NCBI GenBank assembly: GCA_051294375.1
Contig: CM119269.1
Coordinates: 21,794,434 to 21,858,433, forward strand
DNA length: 64,000 nucleotides
Source of the DNA: Paraspadella gotoi
Taxonomy: Eukaryota > Chaetognatha
Direction: 5' to 3'
Shown here piece after piece: positions 11,721-23,296 of this stretch. A model generated the notes under the pieces. The model saw only the letters and a list, made by a program, of their open reading frames with translations, had not been told where the DNA came from and ran no database searches. Position numbers and translations under genes: made by a program. Each line of letters begins with the position of its first letter. Position 1 is the first letter of the stretch.

Positions 11721-12640
11721 ACAAAAAGGAGATTCTTAGAAGGTCAGAGGATTCAGTCATCGGAGTCTGCGGGCGGGGGGGGAGAGGCCCGAGGGGTGCG
11801 TGGAAGGGGTGAACTCCGGAACAGGAGAGGTTAGGGTGCTTTGAGTGCGATGGGTGTAAAGATGTATAGTTTCGTCTTCTTCTCCGTCGCTGGTGCTCGT
11901 TGTGGTTTTGTGGCGTGGTGAAGGCGGGTGTCTGGTACTATGGAGAGAGAGAGAAGACGCGAGGAGGAGAGAGAGTACAGGAGAGAGAGTCATAGTCGCA
12001 GAAGAGAGAGAGAGTAGCAGAGTTGGTACCGCACTTATATGTTAAAGAAATATATAGAAATAGTAACAGCAAGCTAATAGTTGTGAGGTTATTTGCTGAT
12101 TTCTCGCAATGGAGATTGTGTAAGAAGATTTATAGACGCAAATTTGCCTCCTTAACAACTTCAGAGTAGAGGAAATAAAGAGAAGAAGAGAGAAAGAAAA
12201 GGAGAAGAGAGAAGAGAGAGCACGAGGAAGATTAGTGAGAGTTCCAGAGTAGGGCACGAGAAGTGGAGGTCAGATAAGAATGAGCAGCCGGTCTAACCTG
12301 ATATTGTTTAGTTCTCAATTGGTAGTACAAATAGGGGCGATGGTTATCGAGGGAAAAAAACGATCAATTATCAATAATTCAAAAGGGAATTACAAGTGAA
12401 AATAAAGGTTACTCGGCCAACACTTGGAGTATTTGGGAAAGTGATACAGAGAACACGGGACTTTCACATTTCTTTTAAGGCTTTTTTCTTTTTGTCTCTT
12501 ATGTCGATACATTACTGAAACAAGAGATGTACACTCACCATCAGATACCAGGCAATGTATCTGTTTGTATTCTATTCTTTTGCTCGCGGGGTTTGAAAAC
12601 ATTTTCATCGTCTTGTCTCATTCATCTTCTCTCTCGCTCA
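11721..12640 (+). repeat. Local orientation switch: forward copy of part of unit A
   Basis: Up to about 11720 the sequence matches unit A in reverse. From about 11735 (AGGTCAGAGGATTCAGTC) it matches 38000-38110 in the forward sense, and near 12545-12615 (AGGCAATGTATCTGT, then TTTGAAAACATTTTCATCG) it matches 38570-38620 forward. A short inverted junction is therefore nested inside the left arm. The stretch between is GA/CT-rich and diverged. Confidence 0.55.
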
Positions 12641-13994
12641 ATAGCTTTATTTGGCAGAGCACGGCCTACTCAGTTAGTCTTGAATAAATATTCCATTAAT
12701 TTTTCACTCGGTATACTATTTCTTTTAAAACTATGAGGCGCGTGGCTGGACCACTTCACACTCCTTCCCTTCCCCTATCCTATACTTTCTGTTCAAGGGT
12801 TCGTTAGGTTTTATGTTCTTCACTGTGAAATGGGTCGGATGAGACATGATCCCGGGTTTTCATGTCTCTCTCCTATCCTCCCTCCGTCTCTCTCCTCTCC
12901 TCTCTCTCTACTCTCTCGTCTCTCTCTCGTCCCTCATCTTCCTTCTAGTCTCGTCTCTCTCTTCTCATACACCACCAGATGATTCAGGCACCTAAATTAT
13001 ATTACAAAAAAATAATGGTAACATTTACTTTGGTTTATCTTTTAATAAAATTGAAAAGCAGGATTATTAACATTAATGTCAGCAAGGTCGATAGCGCCTA
13101 CCATAGCTTCGCCGAGTCAAACTGCAACATAACTTAATTATTGAAACACGCATGGATAGACTGTTGTATCCAATTTCTTCTTAATATACATATTCATCGG
13201 AAGTCAACTTTAACATAGTTACCAAGCACTAAATTAGAAAAAAAATTGAAGAAATCGCTTTTCAAACGAAAATTGCAAAGTGAAAGACAAGAAAATTACG
13301 CATAAATTGCCAAACTCTGCAGAGAAAATGCCAATGACAGCAAAGCGTCCTTCCGTGCACGAGTGTCGATAACGTTTCTTTAATTTCGAGAAGACAAACA
13401 ATTTTTCCCTTTTTTTCTCTTTTCTGTCTTTCTCTTTGCCCGGATTTTTAGCCTCTTTTGGACCTTTTTTTGCCATGAAGGTTTTCTTGCTGAATAAACA
13501 ATCGCTTAATTGTCCATTACATTTCTTCTGAACTTAATTGTAATTTTAAACCTAAGTAATGTAATGTAATGTAATGTAAACAGTAAACAAATCTAATCCT
13601 CGAAACAGTTTTTCAAGTTTTTGAAAGGTTTAAAGACCTAACTTTCCAGTAAGAATAATTTCTCCTTTCTACTTTTTAAATATCCACCGATTTTTTTGTA
13701 AAAGTTCTTCCAATATTGCCTCAGATTCAAACATTTTCCGACATCACTCTGATATTGGCTTTTCCCATGTCAACTTCTTCATTTCAATCCTTGTCCTTCC
13801 CGCGTCTCTCTCCTATCTCTCTTCATCTTAACTTCCGTATTCTTCTGTTTCCCTTCCCTCCTTTTTCCTTTCGGGATCTCGCTCGTCGACCTGTCTCTCG
13901 TCTTCTAATCTTCCTATCGCCTTCACTTCTTTCTCCGCCTCTCCTCGCACCAAGAAACACATTCTTCCTNNNNNNNNNNNNNNNNNNNNNNNNN
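12641..13994. other. Mostly unique AT-rich interval with (TAATG)n and a 25-N gap
   Basis: No gene is supported. A CT-rich patch lies at 12860-12965, a perfect TAATG pentamer array at about 13555-13579, and a pyrimidine-rich patch at 13780-13930. It ends in a 25-N gap at 13970-13994, after which unit A resumes. Confidence 0.55.
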
Positions 13995-15480
13995 CCTTTA
14001 AATTTCTTTTCATTTACTAAGTACAGAGAGACGCAGTTAAACCGACGATAAAAAGGAAGAAGTAAAAGAGACGCGACGAGGAATGAAAGAAAGGAAAAAG
14101 GAAAAAGGAGGGAAAAATAAAGGAAAAGAAATAGAAAAAGAAAAGATGAAAGAAAGGTAGAAAATTAAAGATCAAAAAGGTAAAGAAAACGAGGAAAAAA
14201 GTAGAAAAACGACATGAGAAGAGGAAAAAGGAAAAGGACAAAAAGAAGGAAAAAGAGAGATAAAAGAAGAAAGGAGAAGAAAAGGTGAAAAAAAGAAAAG
14301 TAGAAAAAAGAAAAGGAAGAGGAAAAGAAAAAAAAGGAAAGAGAACAGTAGAAAAAGGAAAAAAAAGATGATTTCTTATGGAGGCGATAAAAATCTATGT
14401 TTAGTTTAAATAAATCAACGACTACATTTTCATTTTCTTTGAGGCAATTATTCTTAACTGTTATTCTTTTGTCAACTTCTTTATTCATTTCTAAATATAA
14501 TTTATAATTTATCAAAATTCATAGTGAGAAATAAATAAAGAAGTTAAATCTACTGTTAACCAAAAACTAATTGATAATGTAGTGTTTGATTTTCTTTGTT
14601 GTAAATGGAGATTAATGGATTAATTTTTATCATGGTTTATAAATTTGTTACCATAAACTAAAGCTTCATTTTAACCGAATTTAAAAGCGACTAAAACCGC
14701 GACGACGACGAAAACGACGACGAAAACGACAACGAAAAAAACGATGAAGACGACGACGAAAACGACGACGAAAACGACGACGAAAACAACGACGAAAACG
14801 ACGACGATAAAAACGACAACGTTGCCTTTTTTTGTTTCCATTTTTTCGATGGTCGATTTAGTCTCCTTCCGCTCCCGATTTCCGCTCCCGATTTCCGCTT
14901 CCCATTTCCGCTTCTAAATTCCGCTTTGAGGGACAACCGCCTCAATCTAATTTGCATATTGCAAATTTTTCTCGTTTATCTTTGATCCCCGCCCCGTTTT
15001 GGGATCGGCCTTGCCAGCGCCTTTTTTTTTTATGCAAGCAAAGAACTCCCTCTCTATCGTATCCCCTTCGTTTCGTCTCTGTCCCCCGATTTTTCTGTTG
15101 TCTCAATGCCACGTCTGAAACTCCCCCGCCCCATCTCCATCTCTTAACGCGTTTATCACGAGACTAAAAATAAATCAAAATAAAATAAAGGAGAATAAAA
15201 AAGGAAAGACTTTCTCGCCATCTTTTTGTAGCAAAAATTAGGGAAAAAAATCAAAATTATTTTTGAAGATAAATATTATATTACTTTATTATTTAGATAG
15301 ACTGAGAGAGAGAGAGAGTCTTGATTGAAAGCTTGCAGGGTCCCGCAAGAGGGAAGCAAGTCTTAACCCTATCATAGTCAGTAAGGTGGAACAAGTAAAA
15401 ACTAAGAGTTCTGTAATATAAATAACGTTAGACTTAAATGCTTTATGAAATTGGTACGAAACAATGTTATTAATATCAAC
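13995..15480 (-). repeat. Inverted-repeat unit A, left arm up to the palindrome centre
   Basis: Reverse complement of about 36590-38000. Landmarks: CCTTTAAATTTCTTTTCAT (13995) against 37990; TTATGGAGGCGATAAAAATC (about 14377) against 37600; ACTAAAGCTTCATTTT (about 14656) against 37310; GCCTTGCCAGCGCC (about 15009) against 36950. It also mirrors 15490-16365, forming a palindrome centred near 15485. Includes a GAC/GAAAAC-rich block at 14700-14822. No gene is supported. Confidence 0.85.
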
Positions 15481-15489
15481 ATCAAAATA

Positions 15490-16365
15490 TACATTTTTTA
15501 AAATTTCGTCATCCACAGAGATGCTCTAACCGTTATCTTATATTCGAACTCTTAGTTTTTACTTGTTCCCCACTACCTGACTATGCATAGCGCGTTAAGG
15601 ACTTGCTTTCCCTCTTGCGGAGACCCTGCAAGCTTTCCAATCTAAGCCTCTCTGCTCTCTCCAGCTCTATCTAAACTAATAAATTATCATAATTATTTAT
15701 CCTTCGAAAATAATTTGATTGTTTTTCCCTATTTTGCTACAAAAAATGGCGAGACAAGTCTTCTTTTTTATTCTCCTTTATTTTATTTTGATTTACTTTT
15801 TAGTCTCGTTGCCATAACGCGTTACAGACTCATGAATGGCTGGCGGGGAGTTTCAGGACGTGGCATGAGACCAACAGAAAAATCCGGCGAGCGAACGAGG
15901 GGATACGATAGAGAGGGAGAGTTGCTTTGCTTGCCATAAAAAAAAAGCGGCTGGCAAGGCCACATCCAGAAACGCGGGCGCGGATCAAACATAAACGAGC
16001 AAAATTGCAATATGCGAAAATTAGATTGATGCGGTTGTCCTCAAAGCGGCATTTAGAAGCGAATATGGCGAGCGGAAATCAGGAGCGAAATCGGGAGGCG
16101 AAAGGAGAGCTAATCCGACCATCGAAAAAATGGCAAACAAAAAAGCAACTTCGTTTTCGTCGATGTTTTCGACCTTGCTCGTCGTAGTTTTCTTCGTCGT
16201 TATCTCGTTTCTCTCGTTTCCGTCGTGGTATTTTCGTTTCGTCGTCTTTCGTGTCGTTTGCGTCCTTCCATCGTCGTTGTTTTCGTCGTCGTTTTCGTCG
16301 TCGTTTTCGTGTCGTCGCGGGTTTAGTCGCTTTTAATTCGGTTTAAAATGAAGCTTTTAGTTGCT
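15490..16365 (+). repeat. Inverted-repeat unit A, right arm next to the palindrome centre
   Basis: Mirrors 14640-15480: AACTCTTAGTTTTTACTTGT near 15548 pairs with the complement near 15395; CCTGCAAGCTTTCCAATC near 15626 with GATTGAAAGCTTGCAGG near 15324; TTGTCCTCAAAGCGG near 16034 with the complement near 14925; AAAATGAAGCTTTTAGTTG near 16346 with the complement near 14655. Ends at about 16365-16390, where a different sequence begins. TCG-rich block at 16150-16320. No gene is supported. Confidence 0.85.
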
Positions 16366-16394
16366 ATGGTAACAAATATTATAACCTGATAAAA

Positions 16395-16760
16395 TTAATC
16401 CTTAATCTCCATGTATTGGCGTTCTGCGCGAAAGTGTGCGGCAAAACGACCGGGCGTCGCCCGTAGGGGCAGGACGGACTCAACTTCCGGACGGCAGAGA
16501 TTTCGACTCGAGTCCCAAGTCTTCCTGGATTTCGCGACGGAACGTCGCGACGACGACGCAACGATTAATACTGAACAAGAAAGCATAATATCTGGGTTAT
16601 TTTTAACGTTTGAAATTTATGAAAGTCAAGAGCAGTTGCCTCGATTAAGCCCGACGTCGAACGTTTTTCACGTTGATTTTAAGGTGTTGCTTTATAAAGT
16701 GTTTTATTCTGTTATTTAACTTCATTGGTTTGTTTTGATAAACAACTTTAACTATTCGCG
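16395..16760 (+). repeat. About 350-bp repeat, left copy, flanking the gene-like insert
   Basis: Directly repeated at 20770-21110. Shared blocks in the same order: TATTGGCGT, then CGCCCGTAGGGGCAGGACGG (right copy: CGCCGTAGGTGCAGGACGG), then TCTGGGTTATTTTTAACG, then GAGCAGTTGCCTCG and CGACGTCGAACG. The last part (from about 16600) also recurs at 47490-47580 and 56835-56930, so it is a dispersed repeat. Confidence 0.75.
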
Positions 16761-17388
16761 ATTGCATCAATATCAATCACATTTTAAAACATCGTTGGAT
16801 TTCGGTCGTGTCTAATGAAAAGTCAGCAAAATAAACAATTTTATATTATTATTAAACGAGGCAGCTCAAACAGTGAAACGAAGCGCATTGTCCAGTGAAA
16901 CATGCGTTATAATGGATTAAACGAAAAGCACCGGCTGGAATCAAAACAATGCGCACGTTAAAATGATTCGCCCCTGCGCTTCGCCGATGTGAAGACTGAA
17001 ACGAAAACGTCGCTTCAAAAATTTTGTGCGCGACGGCTTTTCTGATGCCAGGAGCTACAAGAACCCCGTCGCCTCGCCTTCGACGGCCCAAAAGGCAATA
17101 AACAACATATCGAAATCAGCTTGGCAACGACGGCCAAAGGCGCGGGTCTTATTCTCACTTCTTTCTCATCGGCGACCCTTAGTGCGCGACGGGACTTTAC
17201 AGATACTGGATGATACCGAGGAGCGTCGAGGCGTGCTCCCAATCCTCAGATTTGACGGCTGTCATGTCGTCGTGGATGTTGACATAACTTGAAGAGTAGT
17301 CTTATTTTGAAATAGACTGAGAGATTGCCTAATGAGTATGACTGCGTGGATGTTTTCTCTTCTCTTATCCTTTGTACTCCTGATGCAG
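16761..17388. other. Unique-looking spacer upstream of the exon-like segments
   Basis: More balanced base composition than the surroundings. It ends in a pyrimidine stretch and a good splice acceptor (...TGATGCAG) at 17388. Several short open frames overlap on both strands and none can be preferred. AAACGAGGCAGC near 16855 recurs near 21254. Confidence 0.4.
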
Positions 17389-20300
17389 TAACGGCCAGGT
17401 GAAGTTCACCAATCCTGACAAGAAGTTTTTGAAGTGCCGCTGCAGATGGGAAGATGCTTTGAATGAGAAGGATGTGGATCAAGCCCGTCTGCTCTGGAGT
17501 GGTTCAATGGCTCTGACGGAGCTCAGGTCAAGCTACGTTCTTGAGGAGGTTATACGTGGTAAAAATGAGAAGCCAGATTGGATAGAGAATTGATTGTTAA
17601 ATTTAAGAGAAAGAGAGCTAAGAACAGGTGGCTGCAATTAGGCAAAGGCGAATTGGTCATGAAATTAGAGAAGATGTGTGACTTATTGATAGGACGCACA
17701 GATGGAGACGAAAAAGAAATAGCTGAATGTAAAAGCTAATTGATTGAGCTTGAACCGATAAAGTTAATGAATTTCCTCTCTTTGCAGAACCTCAAACTGT
17801 AGATGTTGGTCGCAGAATTGCAGTCAATAGAACTTCTGTCTGTGGCAACCAAGAGGCAGGATGCGGGTCTTATTCGCAAATCTGTGACCCGTCTGCTTCA
17901 GTGGAATGGGATGCTGGCGCTGGCACCTTTCTGCTGAAGTGGGATCACAACACGAATGAATGGATTATGGAAATCACTACAGGTCAGGTTAGCTTCAGTG
18001 AATCCTTTGGCTGGGTTTGGCTCCGCAAGGCAACCTATTGATCCCTTTCTTTGGTTTCAGTGAATGCAGCACTGTGGCCTGTGGAGCAGTTCAACCCGCG
18101 GGTTCACCCAACAAGTATCATGATCTTACCAAGACTATGCCTTGCTGGTCATTGGTTGGCTGGCAGCACTCTCAAAGAAGCGTTCCTACTCAGGCTAACA
18201 AGTATGGCCAGGTATTCCGCAGGATGTGAGCCATTTTGAGAAGTTTTCTTTACAGTGTTGAGAGTGGTTCCTGGCTGTCAGGTCATGATAAATTTTTTGA
18301 ATTGTTGGAATGGCAAGGGTGCTGCAATTGGCCATCCAGTGCAACTTTCAAGATGACACTGATGGTGATCAGGCTCTGGAGCTTGGCGAAGGCAAGATTA
18401 ATGAACATTGGGGATACCAAAGTGCACTGCCCACTAGATTAACTTGGAAGAGCTTGCTCGAAGTAGGGTGAGCTTAAAAGCTTCAGACATTGATGTCTAC
18501 AGCGAATTTTGTTGGATCTTCAAAGGGATGGCAAAGATGCTGAAATCAATTGTGATTTCAAGGAGTTCGGACTCCATAGATTCCTGAGAGGCTCATTGAA
18601 AGGCGTGTACCCTATATCATAGAGAGACTTGAAAAGTATATCATAGTTGACGTGCGACAAAATAGACGGCTGGTGTGTGTTTTTGTTTCTTTTTTAAGGA
18701 CATCGTCTATGCAGACGAATCACCTTTTCAGCAGATTCTACAGCAGCCTCCATGACGGGGACTGACTTCTTGCTGCTGAAGTTTACGCTCCATCCGAGGC
18801 AACTTGATGAGAAGCTCGAGGATCGCCGACTGCAGTATCTGAAGGATCCCAGGAGCTTTTGCGCGGAGAGCTTGAGCAGGATGAGGTCAGTCAGAAATGG
18901 AGCAGGAGTCTCGGAGATGTAGTGTCATCGTCTCCCTGACTGCTAATCAATTGCCAAATTGCTTGCAGAAGAGAGATCGCGCTGTCCAGAGCATGTTATC
19001 ATGTAATCATTGCATATTGAATTGCCCTTTGTGTTATATCTAATCTGGCCTGACCGAGTCCTTAGTCTGCAATCACAGAACTGTTAGGTGTTTGCGGCAG
19101 GGCATATGCAACGAGACTGTTGGGCAGAAATGTATGTTAGAAGACCTGTAATTCAGACCCAACACCCACACTTTTACTCCATCATGATAGGTGCCTGCTA
19201 GTGGGTGATGCCGGCGGGAGTACAACCCATTCCTGACCAGTTTTGCTCTGCCTTGTCCCCTGGATGGGAAAGCCGACTTCGTTTGCCAACCCGTGGTTAG
19301 GCGGGGATCTGGTGACCCCACCCTTCTGGAAGAGATGCGCGAAAATTGCTGTACAAGAAAAGAATTGACACCAAGGTACTTAGCAGTTACTAGTGCTGAT
19401 TCCTCAGTTCTCGTTCGATGGGTTTTGGTATGGGTGTTCTGCTACTCGATGCCTGGCCCACTGGTCGGATTATCTGTCTAATGTAGGGGATTTTCATGGC
19501 AGCATGGCCTGAAGTATCTTGAAATGAAGTGAAGTCAGGAAGGAGGCTGCAAGCTTAATGGAAGATTCAGTGCCCAGACGACCAGAAGGAACCACAATCA
19601 AAACTTAAGAATTGACAGAAGGCTGACCAACGAATGACATAAGAAAATGACGGACTGACGACAAACATTTACAGTCAGAAAAAGCACTTGTAAGAATTGT
19701 TGAAAACTTGACTCTGAAAGATAAAACAAACGACATGTAGAATTTTGTGAGTCGGCAAGAGAACCTCCGCTGAGTCAACAGCAAGAGGGGGCGAGGCTTC
19801 ATCCATGAGGTTGCGTGACGGCGCGGAGTTTTGTTCTTCGCTCCCCTTCGGAAAAATTCTTTAGTCGGAGGCGCCGCCGTGTTGCCGCGTAACGTTTTAA
19901 GCGTTTTATGTTTACTTGATGAGATAATTTTCTATAGGTTATTCGTTTTATTAGTGCTTGTTTTTCTTGAGTTTGAATAAATTTCATACAGGAATCTTGA
20001 AAAAAAAAATTATTCTAATATTAATTTAGAACGAAATATTAAATTTTTACTTTGATCTGAAATAATTTTTTTATAAACAAGTGACAACCGAACGACTCCA
20101 GCGAACCCTCGCACGAAATTTTACTGATTTTTAGGCATTCAAATTCTCGACTTTGAATGGCGATGGAAGAAATCTTTTTCTTTATTTGACATTTAATTTT
20201 AGCTGTGGATGACGAAAGTTCCTATACTGTTCTTAACGGAGGAGAAAATTTTGTTTTAAGGGATCTTATTTAGAATTGCATGCCTTTCTTAATTTCAATG

Positions 20301-20523
20301 TAATTCATTTTAGACGTTCAATTTACCACGTTTAAATTGCCATTTTACCCCATAGGGTGCAAGCTAAGCTTTTTTCTGTATACTTATCTATCATATTTTT
20401 TTAGAGAAAAGTCCGGACTAATTGAGCCAGTTTTTTTGTTTATTTTTATTTTTGCATGCAGATTATTGCGTGGAAGACAAGGAAAGATACCGACAGTGCT
20501 GTGAAATGAATCCTTTTATTTGA
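17389..20523 (+). CDS. Putative multi-exon gene fragment, product unrecognised
   Basis: I do not recognise this protein. Exon-like segments with AG/GT borders: 17389-17558 (reading NGQVKFTNPDKK... to ...LEEVIR), 17788-17982 (PQTVDVGRR... to ...EWIMEITT), 18061-18211, 18256-18470, 18715-18885 (RITFSADSTAASMTG... to ...ESLSRM) and a terminal segment 20462-20523. The first pair joins in matching phase (phase 1, spliced codon GAA), and the next three borders are also phase-compatible. Codons have the GC-balanced look of real coding DNA, unlike the flanks. Cysteines recur (CGNQEAGCGSYSQIC, and CNFQDDTDGDQALEL near 18340 in another frame). Exon 18256-18470 changes its best frame midway, which suggests a sequencing indel or decay. 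No start codon was identified. It lies inside the insert of unit A's right arm. Confidence 0.35.
20462..20523 (+). CDS. Putative terminal exon, Cys-rich C-terminus
   Basis: A long pyrimidine tract and an acceptor ending in GCATGCAG at 20461 are followed by a phase-1 open segment reading YCVEDKERYRQCCEMNPFI and a TGA at 20521-20523. An AATAAA lies 12 bases past the stop, at 20535-20540. The three cysteines suggest an extracellular or secreted protein. Whether it belongs with the exons at 17.4-18.9 kb is inference from strand, order and proximity. Confidence 0.35.
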
Positions 20524-20534
20524 ATATGAAAAAA

Positions 20535-20540
20535 AATAAA
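20535..20540 (+). promoter_or_regulatory. Candidate polyadenylation signal AATAAA
   Basis: Canonical hexamer 12 bases after the stop of the putative terminal exon. The surroundings are A-rich, so a chance match is possible. Confidence 0.3.
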
Positions 20541-20769
20541 ATAACAATGTATATTCAGGTGACGAGGTACTCACTTTTTATGATTGAAATGTTAGTCCTT
20601 TTCTCAAATTAGTCTATAAACTTCATTTGAAATTGAATTAATCATTTTTTATCAGGTTGAGATATTTTGAGCTTTCGATTATTCTCTTTCTAAGGCAGGG
20701 TCTGACGATAATGGTCAGTGGACCCGAGGAGCTTCCCTACGGCACGCCCTGATTCGAAGGCTCGATATG

Positions 20770-21110
20770 AGGGTGTATTGGCGTCTCGCCAGTGCGCAAG
20801 CTTAGGGCGTTCGCCGTAGGTGCAGGACGGCTCAACGTTCAGACGCAGAGATTTGACATCCGCACAGTCACCAAGTTTCCTGGTATTCGCGACGTACGTC
20901 GCAGAGACGACGAGACACGATTAATAGTGAAGAAGAAAGCAAATAATCTGGGTTATTTTTTAACGTTTGAAATTTGTAAGAAAAGTCATGAGCAGTTGCC
21001 TCGTTAAGCCGCGACGTCGAACGTTTTCACGTTGATTTTTAACTGGTGCTTTGCTTTTAAGTGTCTTTTATCGTTTTATACTTCATTGTGTTGTTTTGAA
21101 CAATATGACT
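20770..21110 (+). repeat. About 350-bp repeat, right copy, flanking the gene-like insert
   Basis: Direct repeat of 16395-16760 (shared blocks given there). Together the two copies bracket about 4 kb of sequence that is absent from the other unit A copies. The copies differ by many small indels and are not a pristine pair of LTRs. Confidence 0.75.
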
Positions 21111-21299
21111 ATCGCCTTCCCGTTTGCATCATCCTCTCCACCACAACCCATCTCTCTACCCACCCCACTCGCCTCGCCGATCTCCCCTCCCCGTCTCGCT
21201 ATCCCTATAGAGAAAGTTTCGCAAAATATAAACAAATATATCGATATTCATCTAAACGAGGCAGCGTCAAACATCCATTTTACAACAAAGAAATCAAAA
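21111..21299. other. Junction between the insert and resumed unit A
   Basis: Short CT-rich and AT-rich interval. The open frames here are short and compositional. Unit A resumes at about 21300. Confidence 0.4.
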
Positions 21300-23271
21300 T
21301 CACTCACATTTCAATAGTTTTGCCGTTAACAGTAGAATATTACTTCTTTATTACTTTCCTCCTATAATTATTCATAAATTATACTTTATATTTAAGATAA
21401 AGAAGTTTGACAACAAAATAACAGTTAAGAATAATATGCCTCAACAGAAAATGAAAATGGATAAGTCGTTCGATTATATTTTACAACCCTTAACATAGAT
21501 TTTTATCGCCTCCATAAGAAAATCATCTTTTTTTCTTTTTACTGTTCTCTTCCTTTTTTTCTTCTCCTCTGCCTTTCTTTTTCTACTTTTCTTTTTTCAC
21601 CTTGTTCTTCTCCTTTCCTTCCTTTTCATCTCTCTTTTTCCTTTCTTTCTTGTCTTTTCCATTTCTCTGGCTTCTATGATCAGTTTTCTACTTTTCTCGT
21701 TTCTTACGTTTGATCTTTAATTTTCTACCTTTCTTTCATTTTCTTTTTCGATCATTGCTTTTCTTTATTTTCCTCCTTTTTCTCTCTGTTTCCTTCTTTC
21801 ATTCTTCGTTCGCGTCTCCTCACTTTCTATACTTCTCCTTTTTATCGTCTTCGGTTTAACTGCGTCTTCTCTTACATTAGTAAATGAAGATCAATATTTA
21901 AGGTCAGAGAATTCGTCGAGTCGGTCTGCGGGCCATGCGGCCTCTAGCCTAGCCACACGACACGCGGCCGGCTCAGTCGTTGTGGATGGGGGGAGAGCCC
22001 GACGGTCTGGGAAAGCGAGTTCAAGTTGAAAAGGTGACAGAGTGGCGTCCGCTGTGTTGATGTGGATTCGAGTCTGATAGTGCTTGATCGCCCGTTCTGT
22101 GCTTGTGTTTTTGTGCGTGGGACTGGGTTAGATATTAGAGCATAAGAGGAGAGAATGAAGAGGAGAGAGGAGCGAGAGGCAGGAGAGGCAGAGACTGAGA
22201 GGACTAAAGAAAAGGGACGTTATCGTTGAAGCGAAGTAGTAAAACATTTCTTATGGCCGCTCCACCCCGGGGCAGAAAGAGAAGAGAGACGAGAGAGAGA
22301 GAGAGAGCAGAACGAGTTATCCCGGAGAGACGATGAGAGAAGACAGAAGTAACGAAATAGAGATTATCGAGCCGAGAGATGATTGAAGAGACCTCTCTTT
22401 TGTCTCTAATGCGTAAAGGGATGAAAACGGATTTTGGATACGTGATCCGGAGAACAACTTTCACTATTCTCAACTTTGTTATGGATAAATGAAACCAGAG
22501 AATGAACACAAGAAAGGACATGGTATTTGTATCCTATGATACTATAATGATGGATTTGAAACCTTTCACTCGTCTTGCTTATATTCCGTCCAAAGCATTA
22601 ATGCAAGACGCCTAAGTATTGATAAATATTAATTTTTTTATCGGAATATTTTTTAAAACAAATCTGCTCAGTATAATGGGTCTCGGGTAATGTTGTCGTC
22701 AACAAATCGATTGGAAATTCCGAAGTGTATTATATTAGTTTTCCAATTGTAATTTAGCTGTCTAGACATTTAAATAAGCAATTAACTTAGTGTAACAATT
22801 TAATTTACTCATTAACACTTAAAGTGATTATTTTTTTACATGAGTCGAAATAAAAAAACGAGCAAAATAACAAGAAAAAAAATAGGGATGTTCGGTGGAC
22901 TCCGTGAGGAGGCTTTTATGTGGTGAGTTTGCGCCATCATAAACGCGGTGGAGGTCACCGGGGTAACTGCAACCCGTGGGGAGTCAATTTGCCATGTGAA
23001 CAGACGGCAAATGTTCACGGGGGACCCAGAGAGGAGAGAGAGGAGGCAAGAGAGGCGAGGGCAGAGGGGTGAAAAAGGGAGGGATGGAAGAGGAAATAGA
23101 AAAAGTGCAAATCACAGTGCAGAAGAAAAAAGATGAAATGTAGAAGAGGCGATTAGAGAGGAAACCATTAAAGAAAGGAGAAAAAACAAAAAGGAAAAAA
23201 AAAAATGAAAGAAGTTGAAAAGTAAATTATAAAAATCAAATATGAAGACGAAACATACCTAGCAAAATTCA
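21300..23271 (+). repeat. Inverted-repeat unit A, distal right arm
   Basis: Same orientation as 37440-39285. Landmarks: ATAGATTTTTATCGCCTCCA near 21496 (37590 in the other copy); GGTCAGAGAATTCGTCG near 21902 (38004); GGATTTGAAACCTTTCACTC near 22552 (38603); AACAGACGGCAAATG near 22999 (39027); TCAAATATGAAGACG near 23236 (39270). It therefore mirrors 11000-14500. Ends at a 25-N gap. No gene is supported. Confidence 0.85.
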
Positions 23272-23296
23272 NNNNNNNNNNNNNNNNNNNNNNNNN
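23272..23296. other. Assembly gap, exactly 25 N, at a repeat junction
   Basis: Left of it lies unit A (equivalent of 39285); right of it begins the next palindrome (equivalent of 36585). It marks a change of repeat, so the join is not proven by sequence. Confidence 0.99.

Noticed and set aside
19073-19321. 82-codon minus-strand frame within the gene-like region
   Set aside because: Opposed by a plus-strand frame of similar quality; no splice borders or recognisable domain.
16395-21110. LTR retrotransposon with 350-bp LTRs
   Set aside because: No gag or pol motifs between the repeats, no clear TG...CA ends, and part of the repeat occurs alone elsewhere.
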